The position numbers and the translations under genes are program-made. A model generated the notes under the pieces. The model worked only from the letters and a program-made list of their open reading frames with translations, had not been told where the DNA came from and made no database searches. 64,000 nucleotides of DNA from Streptomyces sp. ITFR-21 (GTDB lineage: Bacteria > Actinomycetota > Actinomycetes > Streptomycetales > Streptomycetaceae), in contig NZ_CP134605.1 of NCBI RefSeq assembly GCF_031844685.1, positions 868,001-932,000 on the forward strand, written 5' to 3'. Positions 18,148-26,424 of this stretch are shown here, piece after piece (positions within the stretch are counted from its first letter, which is position 1; each line of letters starts with the position of its first letter).

Positions 18148-19035
18148 TCACCCCAGCAACCGCACCGCCCGCGGCACGGTCTCGGCGACCAGCGGCAGCG
18201 GTCCGACCGGCTCGCCGTCGGCGTATCCGGTGACGCCCTCGGCCGCCAGCCGGACCCGGGCGGCGCGGTGCACGGTCACCGCCGGGTGGGCGGGGTGGGT
18301 CCCGCGGTAGACCCGCGGGAAGACCCGCAGCAGCGTCGTACGGCTGCACGGCCCGACCACACACACGTCGAAGAGCCCGTCGTCCATCCGGGCGTCGGCG
18401 CAGATCCGCATGCCGCCGCCGTAGGAGGAGCCGTTGCCGACCGCGATCAGGGTGGCCTCGATCTCCCGCTCCGGGGCGTCGTCGAACCGGACCCGGTAGC
18501 GGATCGGGCGCAGCGCGGCGAGTTCGGCGAGCATGGCCACGTCGTACCGGTAGCGGCCGGTGGGCCACCGCATCCGGTTGCCGCGGTCGTTGACCCGGGA
18601 GTCGAAGCCGGAGGCCAGCACCGTACCGAACCAGCGGTCGCCGATCCGGCCGAGGTCGAGGACCCGGGTGCGGCCCTCGCGCAGCGCCCGGCCGATGGCG
18701 GTACCGGCCGCGGCGGGGTCCTTGACCGGCAGTCCGGCGGCGCGGGCGAAGTCGTTGCCGGTGCCGGCCGCGACGACGCCCAGCGGGGTGGCGGTACCGG
18801 CCACCGCCTGGAGGGCGAGGCCGACCATGCCGTCGCCGCCGACCGCGACCAGCCCGTCGGTGCCGTCGGCCACCGCCTGCCGGGCCCTGGCCAGGGCGTC
18901 CGGCGGGTCCGCGCCGGCGACGACCCGCACGGAGCAGCCGGCGTCGCGCAGCGCGCGGGCGGCCGGCCCCGCGGCGCGCGTGGCCCGGCCGCGGCCCGCG
19001 GCGGGGTTGACGAGGAGGGTGATCTCGCGGGTCAC
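18148..19035 (-). CDS. Diacylglycerol kinase-family lipid kinase
   Basis: This 295-aa protein shows the DAGK catalytic pattern: ITLLVNPAAGRGRA at the start, LVAVGGDGMVGLA (GGDG nucleotide loop), and GVVAAGTGNDFARAAGLP. The C-terminal beta-sandwich has DLGRIGDRWFGTVLASGFDS, YRYDVAMLAEL and GNGSSYGGGMRI. It phosphorylates a lipid such as diacylglycerol or a sphingoid-like base at the membrane; the true substrate is unknown. It lies 45 bp after tatC on the same strand, a conserved neighbour in Streptomyces. Confidence 0.92.
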   Translation of the reverse strand: MTREITLLVNPAAGRGRATRAAGPAARALRDAGCSVRVVAGADPPDALARARQAVADGTDGLVAVGGDGMVGLALQAVAGTATPLGVVAAGTGNDFARAAGLPVKDPAAAGTAIGRALREGRTRVLDLGRIGDRWFGTVLASGFDSRVNDRGNRMRWPTGRYRYDVAMLAELAALRPIRYRVRFDDAPEREIEATLIAVGNGSSYGGGMRICADARMDDGLFDVCVVGPCSRTTLLRVFPRVYRGTHPAHPAVTVHRAARVRLAAEGVTGYADGEPVGPLPLVAETVPRAVRLLG

Positions 19036-19079
19036 GGCCGGACCCTATCCCGGAACGGCCGCCCGCGGCCCGACCGGGA

Positions 19080-20006
19080 TCAGGTCGCGTCGTCGAAGTC
19101 GCCGCCACCGCGCCGGTCGGACTCGCTCAGCGGCGCGGTGGAGACCTGCTCGGGGATGTGGCTCAGCGCGGACGCCTCGTCCGGGTCGAGCGCGAAGTCC
19201 GGGTCGGCCGCGCGGCGGCGCAGCTTGCGGGAGTCGTTGAAGAAGCAGATGCCCATCGCCACGAAGTACAGGAAGACGATCGGCGCGGCCAGCAGGCACA
19301 TGGTGAGCGGGTCGCCGGTGGGGGTGGCGACGGCGGCGAAGACGGTGATGCCGATCACCATGCCGCGCCACCAGCCGAGCATGCGGCGGCCGGTGACCAT
19401 GCCGGTGAAGTTCAGCAGCACCAGCACCAGCGGCAGCTCGAAGGCCATGCCGAAGACGATGACCATCCGCGCGATGAGGTCGAGGAAGTCGTCCAGCGGC
19501 AGCAGGTTGGTGGCGTCCTCCGGCACGAAGCCGATCATGATCTTCGCGGTCTGCGGCAGGATCGCGTACGCCAGCGCGGCGCCGGCGAAGAACAGCGGCA
19601 CACCCGCGCCGACGAAGCCCAGCGTGTAGCGCTTCTCGTTCTTGTGCAGGCCGGGCGCCAGGAACGCCCACAGCTGGTACAGCCAGACCGGTGAGGAGAC
19701 GACGACGCCGGCCATCAGCGAGACCTTCAACGCGATGGAGAAGCCGCCGAGCAGACCGCTGACGGTCATCGCGGCACACGGCTGCCCGTTCTTCTGCACG
19801 ATCGCGCCGTGCTCGCAGCCCACCGACTTCAAGATGGGATGCTGGAAGAAGTGGATGATGTCCTTGTAGAAGAACGCCGCCACGATGGTCACGGCGATGA
19901 TCGCCAGGACCGACTTCAACAGCCGGTTGCGCAGTTCGCGCAGGTGGTCCGCGAGGGGCATCCGCCCCTCGGGGTCCCTCTCCTGCCTGCTGGCGGTCTT
20001 GAGCAC
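19080..20006 (-). CDS. tatC: Twin-arginine translocase subunit TatC
   Basis: This 308-aa integral membrane protein is the receptor core of the Tat exporter for folded proteins. It starts with the family motif RMPLADHLRELRNRLLKSV and has six hydrophobic segments, with SSPVWLYQLWAFLAPGLHKNEKR (first 20: SSPVWLYQLWAFLAPGLHKN) and FGMAFELPLVLVLLNFTGMV. The Glu of FELP is the conserved membrane-edge residue. The first periplasmic loop has an extra CEHGAIVQKNGQPCA segment, where two Cys could form a disulfide. The C-tail is long, acidic and presumably cytosolic. GTG start. It lies 110 bp after tatA. Confidence 0.95.
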   Translation of the reverse strand: MLKTASRQERDPEGRMPLADHLRELRNRLLKSVLAIIAVTIVAAFFYKDIIHFFQHPILKSVGCEHGAIVQKNGQPCAAMTVSGLLGGFSIALKVSLMAGVVVSSPVWLYQLWAFLAPGLHKNEKRYTLGFVGAGVPLFFAGAALAYAILPQTAKIMIGFVPEDATNLLPLDDFLDLIARMVIVFGMAFELPLVLVLLNFTGMVTGRRMLGWWRGMVIGITVFAAVATPTGDPLTMCLLAAPIVFLYFVAMGICFFNDSRKLRRRAADPDFALDPDEASALSHIPEQVSTAPLSESDRRGGGDFDDAT

Positions 20007-20116
20007 CCACGTCCTCGTCTCGTACGGCAGCCGTCAGTGGCGCGCGCCGGCCTGGGTCCAGCACCAGCGGGCCGACCGCCCCGAGCGGCGGGCGGTCCTG
20101 GTCGTCGGTCTCGGGA

Positions 20117-20398
20117 TCAGCCCTGCGCGGAGGTGCGGTCGGCCGGCTCGGCCACCGGGCGGGCGCTGGCGGTGTCACCGGGCGCGGCCTGGATGGTACG
20201 GGCCGCGACCTGCTCCGGCGCGGGCTGCGCGGTGGCCGGGGCGTCACCGTCGTTCTTCATCGCCTTGGCCTCGCTCTTGAGAATGCGGGCCGACTTGCCG
20301 AGCGACCTGGCGACGTCGGGAAGCTTCTTGGCACCGAAGAGGACGACGATGACGAGAAGGATGAGGACGATCTCGAAGGGCTTGAGATTGCCGAGCAT
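20117..20398 (-). CDS. tatA: Twin-arginine translocase subunit TatA
   Basis: This 93-aa protein has a single transmembrane helix (FEIVLILLVIVVLFGAKKLP), the FGxKKLP hinge and the amphipathic helix DVARSLGKSARILKSEAKAM. An Ala/Pro-rich acidic tail follows. This is the pore-forming Tat component. ATG at 20398 sits after AAGGTAGACC. It is encoded directly upstream of tatC. Confidence 0.96.
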   Translation of the reverse strand: MLGNLKPFEIVLILLVIVVLFGAKKLPDVARSLGKSARILKSEAKAMKNDGDAPATAQPAPEQVAARTIQAAPGDTASARPVAEPADRTSAQG

Positions 20399-20603
20399 AA
20401 AAGGTCTACCTTCTCACCGGGGCGGCGTGGTCATTGCTGCTTCGTAGCCGGGCGCCGGACGGATGGCCGACCGCCGCGCTGGCTGTGATCGTAGCGCGCA
20501 CCGGTGAACACCGGGGAATGCTCCGGGGTCCACCTGATTACGGCCCCCGCCGCGCTCCTTGTCGGGCCGCCCGGCCAGACTACCCCGGCCCCGCGCCGGC
20601 GCG

Positions 20604-20813
20604 TCAGGCCCGGTGTCGGGAGATGTCGCCGGCCCGCCCGGCCACCGGCTCCGCGGCCCGCCGCAGCCGCTCGCTCGCCCGGGTCAGCGCCTCGGTGCCG
20701 GCGGCGACCTCGCGGGCGAGGTCCTGGACGGCGAGAAAGACCCGGACCGCCGGTACGGCCAGCACCAGGAGTCCGGCGGTCGACAGTCCGACGCAGAGGA
20801 AGAGCCACCACAT
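20604..20813 (-). CDS. Small single-pass membrane protein of unknown function
   Basis: This 69-aa protein has an N-terminal hydrophobic helix (MWWLFLCVGLSTAGLLVLAV) and a short amphipathic, coiled-coil-like cytosolic part (DLAREVAAGTEALTRASERL) ending in basic residues. ATG 20813 has GGTAGG about 10 nt upstream; a TTG at 20822 is also in frame. It lies between the zinc-ribbon protein (18 bp upstream) and tatA in the same direction, so it probably belongs to the pafBC-tat run. No function is known to me. Confidence 0.75.
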   Translation of the reverse strand: MWWLFLCVGLSTAGLLVLAVPAVRVFLAVQDLAREVAAGTEALTRASERLRRAAEPVAGRAGDISRHRA

Positions 20814-20831
20814 GGCCGGCAAGCCTACCGG

Positions 20832-21089
20832 TCAGGGGGCGTGCAGCCGCATCGTGCGGACGCCGCCGTCGGTGAGCAGCTCCACTATCCGCTCACCGGC
20901 CGGTTTGCGGACCGCCTCGCCGCACTCGGGGCAGGTGAAGGAGTAGAAGGTGGTGCGGGGCGAGCCGCCGATGGCCAGCCGCAGCGCGCCCGCGGTGAGT
21001 TCGAAGCTCTCCCGGCAGTGCGGGCAGCCGGCCCGGAACAGCGCGGGCCGGCTGCCCGCGGACGGCGGCGGGGCGGTGCTGGTGGTCAT
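20832..21089 (-). CDS. Zinc-ribbon protein, unknown function
   Basis: This 85-aa protein holds two CxxC knuckles, CPHCRESFELTAGALRLAIG and FTCPECGEAVRKPAG, about 34 residues apart. This is a treble-clef or zinc-ribbon arrangement. The C-terminus GERIVELLTDGGVRTMRL could be a small beta-helix dimer element. It begins 10 bp after pafC ends, so it is almost certainly cotranscribed with it. No enzymatic motif is present; a role with nucleic acid or as an adaptor is only a guess. Confidence 0.8.
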   Translation of the reverse strand: MTTSTAPPPSAGSRPALFRAGCPHCRESFELTAGALRLAIGGSPRTTFYSFTCPECGEAVRKPAGERIVELLTDGGVRTMRLHAP

Positions 21090-21099
21090 CGTGGGTGCC

Positions 21100-22056
21100 T
21101 CACTCCCCGTAGGCGGCCAGGGCCTGTACGGCCGCGTCGCGCGCGCCCCCCGCCAGTGCGGCGGGGGACACGATCCGGCCGTCGCGGCCGAGCCGCAGTG
21201 CGAGCCGCCGCAGCGAGCCGGGGTCGGGGGTGCGCAGGGTGATCCGCAGGTCCCCGCCCGGCAGTTCCTCGGCGCTGTCGTGCGGATAGTACTCGGCGAC
21301 CCAGCGGCCGCCCGGCCCGACCTCGATCACCACCTCCGGGTCGTCGCCGGCCGGCTGCACCAGGCCCTGCGAGAGGTCGCGGGGCTCCAGCCGGGGCGGG
21401 TCGGACGGCTCGTCGAGCAGTTCGATCTCCGCCACCCGGTCGAGCCGGAAGGTGCGGCGGTCCTCGGAGAGCCGGCACCAGCCCTCGAAGTAGGTGTGGC
21501 CGACGGCGAACAGCCGGATCGGGTCCACCGTGCGCTCGGTGAGGGTGTCGCGGGCCGGCGAGTAGTAGCGCATCCACAGCGGCCGGCGCTCGGTGATGGC
21601 GCGGTCGACGGTGGCGAAGACGCTGCCCTCGGACTCGAAGGTCACCGACAGCTGGGCGCTGGAGCCGGCCGCCTCGCCGGCCGCGGCCTCCAGTTTGGCG
21701 GCGGCCCGCAGCAGTGCCTGGCGGTCGCGGTCCCGCAGGCCGGGCAGGTTGGCCACCGCTCGGGTGGCGACCAGCAGGGCGGTGGCCTCGTCGGCGGCCA
21801 GCCGCAGCGGCTGCGCCACGTCGTCGGCGGTGCCGGGGTTGTGCCACCAGATGCGTTCGCCGTCGGTGTCGATGTCCAGCAGGTCGCCGCCGCGGAAGCT
21901 GGTGCCGCACAGCGGCAGGACGTTCAGGTCCCCGATCAGCTCCGCCTCGGTCACCCCGAACGCCTGCGCCACCTCGCTGACCCGCGCGCCGGGCCGCTCC
22001 TTCAGATAGGTGACCAGGGACAGCATCCGCCGGGTCTGGTCGATCGCGTTGCTCAC
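21100..22056 (-). CDS. pafC: WYL-domain transcriptional regulator PafC
   Basis: This 318-aa protein has an N-terminal winged helix (RMLSLVTYLKERPGARVSEV, then AQAFGVTEAELIGDLNVLP), a WYL domain (RPLWMRYYSPARDTLTERTV, then YFEGWCRLSEDRRTFRLDRV) and a WCX C-terminus. With PafB it activates the LexA/RecA-independent DNA-damage response in actinobacteria. The GTG start overlaps by GTGA the stop of an extra 115-aa ORF that separates it from pafB. That ORF is reported separately. Confidence 0.93.
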   Translation of the reverse strand: MSNAIDQTRRMLSLVTYLKERPGARVSEVAQAFGVTEAELIGDLNVLPLCGTSFRGGDLLDIDTDGERIWWHNPGTADDVAQPLRLAADEATALLVATRAVANLPGLRDRDRQALLRAAAKLEAAAGEAAGSSAQLSVTFESEGSVFATVDRAITERRPLWMRYYSPARDTLTERTVDPIRLFAVGHTYFEGWCRLSEDRRTFRLDRVAEIELLDEPSDPPRLEPRDLSQGLVQPAGDDPEVVIEVGPGGRWVAEYYPHDSAEELPGGDLRITLRTPDPGSLRRLALRLGRDGRIVSPAALAGGARDAAVQALAAYGE

Positions 22057-22400
22057 CGCGTGTCCTCGCTCTCCGCCGGGTGCCGCCCGCGGCCGGCCGC
22101 GGCTCCGCCGGCCGGTCCCGGAGCCGTCGCCGTCCTGTCCGCCGCCGCCCCGCCGGCCACCGGGGTCCGCGGCCCCGCGGTCCGGGCCGCCGGGGTCCGC
22201 GCCGCCACGCGTCGGGGGGCCGGAATGCGGGCCACCACAGATCGGGTGGCCGCGCGTCGGGCGACCGGGGTCCAGGTCACCACGCTCCGGATGGCCGCGC
22301 GTCGGGCCACCGCCGTCCCGGGTGTCGTGACCGTCCCGGCCGTTCCGCCCGTCCCCCGCGCCGGCCGCCGCGCGGCGGCCTCGCGTGCCTCGCCCACCAT
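22053..22400 (-). CDS. Basic low-complexity 115-aa ORF wedged between pafB and pafC
   Basis: ATG 22400 follows the pafB stop by 13 bp and has AAGGGGG about 7 nt upstream; the TGA overlaps the pafC GTG. The product is Ala/Arg/Thr/Pro-rich with an internal repeat: ARRAAIRSVVTWTPV and ARRAATRSVVARIPAP. The DNA shows matching 30-bp-scale degenerate repeats. No domain is recognised. The intact start signals and stop overlap argue that it is translated and couples pafB to pafC. It could equally be an expanded linker kept open for translational coupling. Confidence 0.5.
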   Translation of the reverse strand: MVGEAREAAARRPARGTGGTAGTVTTPGTAVARRAAIRSVVTWTPVARRAATRSVVARIPAPRRVAARTPAARTAGPRTPVAGGAAADRTATAPGPAGGAAAGRGRHPAESEDTR

Positions 22401-22413
22401 GGCGGAACCCCCT

Positions 22414-23355
22414 TCAGCCCTTGGCCACGGCGCGCAGCCGTTCCAGCACTTCGGCGCGCAGCTCCTCGGGGGCCAGCACGACCACGTCCGGGCCGAACTC
22501 GGCCAGCCAGGCGTCGAGGCCGTGGCCGTAGGGGATCTCCAGTTCGTCCCAGTCGGCGTCCACCGGGGTGGTGGTGACCGCCCGGGAGCGCAGCGGGTAG
22601 CCGCTGTCGCGGCGCAGCCGGATACGGGCGGTGGCGGCGGTGGCACCCTCGCCGGCCCAGCGGGCGACGGCCTCGCGGACGTCGACGTGGTCGGGGACCT
22701 CGGCGACGAAGGGGCCCCGGCTGCGGACCTTCCCGCTGATCCGGGAGAGCCGAAAGACCCGGACGGCGCCGCGGTCGCGGTCGTGCCCGGCGACGTACCA
22801 GTGGCCGCGCCAGCACTCCAGCGCCCAGGGCTCCACCAGCCGGGGCTCCGGACGCACCGCGTTGGCCTTGCGGTAGTCGAAGGAGACGGCGCGCCGCTCA
22901 CGGGTGGCGAGCATCAGCCCCTCGAAGGCCGGTTCGGGGGTGGGGATACGCGGTTCGAGCACGCTGCTGGCGGCCTCGTACGGCACTCCGGCCGCGCGCA
23001 GCTTCTGCAGTGCCCCGCTGGCCGCCTCGGCGAGCCGGGCCTGCTGCCACACCTTCGCGGCGAGTCCGAGGGCCGCGGCCTCCTCGGGGTCGAGGGCGAT
23101 GTCCGGCAGCCGGTTGCGGTCACTGCGGGCCAGGTAGCCGAACTCGCCGTCGATGCTCTCCACCGTGTCGATGACCAGGCCGAGCTCGCGCAGGTCGTCC
23201 TTGTCCCGCTCGAACATCCGGTTGAACGACTCGTCGGAGGTGACCTCGTGGTAGGCCTCGATGGACGCGCGCAGCTCACGCTTGCTGACCGGGCGCCGGG
23301 TGTTCATCAGGCACAGCGCCAGGTTCATCAGCCGCTCGGCCTTGGCAATCGCCAT
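22414..23355 (-). CDS. pafB: WYL-domain transcriptional regulator PafB
   Basis: This 313-aa protein is the partner of PafC. The N-terminal HTH region reads KAERLMNLALCLMNTRRPVS, then KRELRASIEAYHEV and FNRMFERDKDDLRELGLV. The WYL region has RRAVSFDYRKANAVRPEPRL and HWYVAGHDRDRGAVRVFRL. PafBC respond to single-stranded DNA and control repair genes independently of the proteasome, despite their place in its gene cluster. It begins the rightmost part of the pafB-orf-pafC-zinc ribbon-small TM-tat run; a strong terminator-like hairpin (23478-23503) separates it from the FKBP gene. Confidence 0.93.
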   Translation of the reverse strand: MAIAKAERLMNLALCLMNTRRPVSKRELRASIEAYHEVTSDESFNRMFERDKDDLRELGLVIDTVESIDGEFGYLARSDRNRLPDIALDPEEAAALGLAAKVWQQARLAEAASGALQKLRAAGVPYEAASSVLEPRIPTPEPAFEGLMLATRERRAVSFDYRKANAVRPEPRLVEPWALECWRGHWYVAGHDRDRGAVRVFRLSRISGKVRSRGPFVAEVPDHVDVREAVARWAGEGATAATARIRLRRDSGYPLRSRAVTTTPVDADWDELEIPYGHGLDAWLAEFGPDVVVLAPEELRAEVLERLRAVAKG

Positions 23356-23477
23356 CCCGCACCCTCCGCTCGCCGTGCACGGTCGAACCTATCGCTCCCG
23401 GCTGCGCGAACCCAAGCCGAGCGGGCGTGGCGGGTGACGGCAAAAGGGGTCCGGGTCCCGGGTCCGGAGGCCGGACC

Positions 23478-23503
23478 GGGGTCCCGCCGGACGGCGGGAC
23501 CCC
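23478..23503. terminator. Hairpin terminator after the FKBP gene
   Basis: GGGGTCCCGCCG and CGGCGGGACCCC form an almost loopless 12-bp inverted repeat. It begins 26 bp past the stop of the leftward FKBP gene and upstream of pafB. There is no T-tract, as is common in Streptomyces. Confidence 0.7.
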
Positions 23504-23528
23504 GGTGCCGACCGGCTGCCGCCGCGGC

Positions 23529-23900
23529 TCAGACCGCGATCAGGTCGCAGACGAAGATCAGCGTCTCGCCGGGCTTGATCGCGCCGCCCGCGCCGCTGTC
23601 GCCGTAGGCGAGGTGCGCGGGGATGATCAGCTGGCGCCGGCCGCCGACCTTCATGCCCTGCACACCCTGGTCCCAGCCGGCGATGACCTGGCCGACACCG
23701 AGCTGGAAGCGCAGCGGCGCGCCGCGGTTCCAGCTGGCGTCGAACTCCTCGCCGGAGGAGAAGGCCACTCCGACGTAGTGGACGGAGACGGTGTCCCCGG
23801 CCTTGGCGACCTCGCCGTCGCCTTCCCAGATGTCCTTGATCTCCAGGTCGGCCGGCGGTTCGCCACCCGGGAAGTCGATCTCGGGCTTTTCGATGCTCAC
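23529..23900 (-). CDS. FKBP-type peptidyl-prolyl cis-trans isomerase, cytosolic
   Basis: This 123-aa single FKBP domain without a signal peptide catalyses proline isomerisation. Landmarks: DTVSVHYVGVAFSSGEEFDA, QVIAGWDQGVQGMKVGGRRQ, LIIPAHLAYGDSGAGGAI and the last strand TLIFVCDLIAV. Aromatic pocket residues (Tyr, Phe, Trp) are present. GTG start. The gene follows the two-domain lipoprotein FKBP gene by 49 bp in the same direction. Confidence 0.95.
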   Translation of the reverse strand: MSIEKPEIDFPGGEPPADLEIKDIWEGDGEVAKAGDTVSVHYVGVAFSSGEEFDASWNRGAPLRFQLGVGQVIAGWDQGVQGMKVGGRRQLIIPAHLAYGDSGAGGAIKPGETLIFVCDLIAV

Positions 23901-23949
23901 GTGGGTACTCCTCGCGATGTGACAGGCAACCGGGACAGTCTTGCAGACC

Positions 23950-24969
23950 TCACAGGAGGGCCAGGATGTCCAGGGTGAAGACCAGCGTGGAGTTGGCCGG
24001 GATGCCGTTGTTGGCCTGGTTGCCGTAGGCCAGGCCGGGCGGTGTGACCAGCATCACCCGGCTGCCGACCTTCTTGCCCGCCAGCCCCTGCTGCCAGCCC
24101 TTGATGAGCTGGGCGAGCGGGAAGGCGGCCAGCTGGCCGTGGGCGTAGGTGGAGTCGAACTCCTTGCCGGTGTCCCACAGCACGCCCTTGTACTGGAGCA
24201 GCAGGTTGTCGGTGGCCTTCACCACGGCGCCGTCGCCTTCGAGGACGTACTCGGCGACCAGTTTGGTGGGGGCCTTGGCGCCCTTGGGCACCGTGATGAC
24301 CGGAGCCTTGCCGTCGGTGTTGGCGCCTACCTTGGGCAGGCTCGCGTCGTTCTGGGCGGCGGCCTTGCCGGTGGCCGAGCTCTTGGCGTTGAAGCGCTCC
24401 AGCACGTCCACCACGAAGACCAGGGTGTCGGTGCCCTTGATGCCGGCCTGGGCGTTGCCGGAGCTGCCGTAGCCGAGGGCCGGCGGAATCGCCAGCTCCA
24501 CCCGGCTCCTGACCTTCTGGCCGAGCAGGCCCTGGTCCCAGCCGGGGATGACCTTCCCCTGACCGATGACGTTGGTGTACGGGCCGCGGCCGAAGGAGGT
24601 GTCGAAGACCTTGGCGGTGTCCCACACCTGGCCGAGGTAGTTCACCTGAACGAAGTCGCCGGAGGCGATCGCGGGGCCGTCCCCCTGGATGACGGTCTTG
24701 ACCGCGAGGTCCTTCGAGGGGGTGCCGCTGCCCTTGGCGACGGTCGGCTTCTTGTCGAAGGAGGTGCCGCCGGTGACAGCCGGTACCGGGCCGCTGACGA
24801 TCTTCGCGGTGGGGGTGGCGGAGGCCGAGGGCGTACCGGTCGGCGAGGCGGTGTCCGAGGGGGAGTCCGAAGGTGAGGAGGCCGCGTCACCCGAGCTGTC
24901 CCCACTGCCGCAGCCGGCGGCGGTAAGCATGAGCGCGGGCACGGCGAGCAGTACGGAACGTCGGCGCAC
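23950..24969 (-). CDS. FKBP-type peptidyl-prolyl isomerase lipoprotein with two FKBP domains
   Basis: This 339-aa extracytoplasmic protein has a basic start, hydrophobic stretch and lipobox (LLAVPALMLTAAGCG), then a Ser/Pro/Thr-rich linker and two FKBP domains. The first has DFVQVNYLGQVWDTAKVFDT and KVIPGWDQGLLGQKVRSRVE. The second has DNLLLQYKGVLWDTGKEFDS and IKGWQQGLAGKKVGSRVMLV. GTG 24969 has GAGGAA 5 nt upstream, whereas the longer open frame to 25029 would put 20 residues before the signal. It probably helps fold secreted proteins. It lies next to pafA, as in other Streptomyces. Confidence 0.94.
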   Translation of the reverse strand: MRRRSVLLAVPALMLTAAGCGSGDSSGDAASSPSDSPSDTASPTGTPSASATPTAKIVSGPVPAVTGGTSFDKKPTVAKGSGTPSKDLAVKTVIQGDGPAIASGDFVQVNYLGQVWDTAKVFDTSFGRGPYTNVIGQGKVIPGWDQGLLGQKVRSRVELAIPPALGYGSSGNAQAGIKGTDTLVFVVDVLERFNAKSSATGKAAAQNDASLPKVGANTDGKAPVITVPKGAKAPTKLVAEYVLEGDGAVVKATDNLLLQYKGVLWDTGKEFDSTYAHGQLAAFPLAQLIKGWQQGLAGKKVGSRVMLVTPPGLAYGNQANNGIPANSTLVFTLDILALL

Positions 24970-25053
24970 GGGGTTCCTCGTTCGGTTCGCAGGGGGTGGG
25001 GCAGGCGGTCTCGGATTCCGCCGCCCCACACCCTACGGGGTGCGCTCGCGCCG

Positions 25054-26415
25054 TCACATCCCGGCGATCAGCTTCTCCACCCGGTCGTCGACCGACCGGA
25101 ACGGGTCCTTGCACAGCACCGTGCGCTGCGCCTGGTCGTTGAGCTTGAGGTGCACCCAGTCGACGGTGAAGTCCCGGCGCTGCTCCTGCGCGCGGCGGAT
25201 GAAGTCACCGCGCAGCCGTGCCCTGGTGGTCTGCGGAGGCACCGACTTGGCCTCGAAGATCTTCAGGTCGTTACAGATTCGCTTGGCCTGGCCCTTGCGC
25301 TCCAGCAGGTAGTACAGGCCGCGGCGGCGGTGGATGTCGTGGTACGCGAGGTCTATCTGGGCGACCCGCGGGTGGGACATGGTGATGTTGTCGCGGTTCC
25401 GGTAGCGCTCGATGAGCTGGTACTTCATCACCCAGTCGATCTCGGTGCCGATCTTGGCGAGGTCGCCGCTGCCGATCGACTCCAGGGTGCGGCCCCACAG
25501 CTCCAGGACCTGCTCGATCACGCCGCTGCGGATGCCGCGGCGCTCGCAGAACTCGACCGCCTTGGAGTAGTACTCGTGCTGGATGTCCAGTGCGGACGCC
25601 TCGCGGCCGGAGGCCAGCCGCACCTTGCGGCGGCCGGTGATGTCGTGGCTGACCTCGCGGATGGCCCGGATCGGGTTCTCCAGGGTCAGGTCACGCATCA
25701 CGGTGCCGGCCTCGATCATCCGCAGCACCAGGTCGGTGGCGCCGACCTTGAGCAGCATGGTGGTCTCGGACATGTTGGAGTCGCCCACGATGACGTGCAG
25801 CCGGCGGTAGCGCTCGGCGTCGGCGTGCGGCTCGTCGCGGGTGTTGATGATGGGGCGGGAGCGGGTGGTCGCGGAGCTGACCCCCTCCCAGATGTGCTCG
25901 GCGCGCTGGCTGACGCAGAAGACCGCGCCCCGGGGGGTCTGCAGTACCTTGCCGGCGCCGCACAGCAGCTGCCGGGTGACGAGGAACGGAATGAGGATGT
26001 CGGCCAGCCGGGAGAATTCCCCGTGCCGGGCGACGAGGTAATTCTCGTGGCAGCCGTAGGAGTTGCCGGCCGAGTCGGTGTTGTTCTTGAAGAGGTACAC
26101 ATCGCCCGCGATGCCCTCCTCGTGCAGGCGCCGTTCGGCGTCCACCAGAAGACCTTCGAGGATGCGTTCGCCGGCCTTGTCGTGCGTGACGAGTTCGGCG
26201 ACGTTGTCGCACTCCGGAGTGGCGTACTCCGGGTGCGAGCCGACGTCGAGGTAGAGGCGGGCACCGTTGCGGAGGAAAACATTGCTGCTTCGGCCCCATG
26301 ACACGACACGGCGGAAGAGGTACCGCGCCACCTCGTCAGGGGACAGACGCCGCTGTCCCCTGAACGTGCATGTGACGCCGTACTCGTTCTCCAGCCCGAA
26401 AATGCGGCGGTCCAT
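25054..26415 (-). CDS. pafA: Pup--protein ligase PafA
   Basis: This 453-aa protein joins the C-terminal glutamate of Pup to lysines of target proteins using ATP. It belongs to the carboxylate-amine ligase (glutamine-synthetase-like) fold. Visible: [20 protein letters not shown] (nucleotide/metal edge), [35 protein letters not shown] and [23 protein letters not shown] 26415 is the canonical start. It lies several genes away from pup-prcBA, separated by the LacI/MFS pair. Confidence 0.96.
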   Translation of the reverse strand: MDRRIFGLENEYGVTCTFRGQRRLSPDEVARYLFRRVVSWGRSSNVFLRNGARLYLDVGSHPEYATPECDNVAELVTHDKAGERILEGLLVDAERRLHEEGIAGDVYLFKNNTDSAGNSYGCHENYLVARHGEFSRLADILIPFLVTRQLLCGAGKVLQTPRGAVFCVSQRAEHIWEGVSSATTRSRPIINTRDEPHADAERYRRLHVIVGDSNMSETTMLLKVGATDLVLRMIEAGTVMRDLTLENPIRAIREVSHDITGRRKVRLASGREASALDIQHEYYSKAVEFCERRGIRSGVIEQVLELWGRTLESIGSGDLAKIGTEIDWVMKYQLIERYRNRDNITMSHPRVAQIDLAYHDIHRRRGLYYLLERKGQAKRICNDLKIFEAKSVPPQTTRARLRGDFIRRAQEQRRDFTVDWVHLKLNDQAQRTVLCKDPFRSVDDRVEKLIAGM

Positions 26416-26424
26416 GTCTGAACA

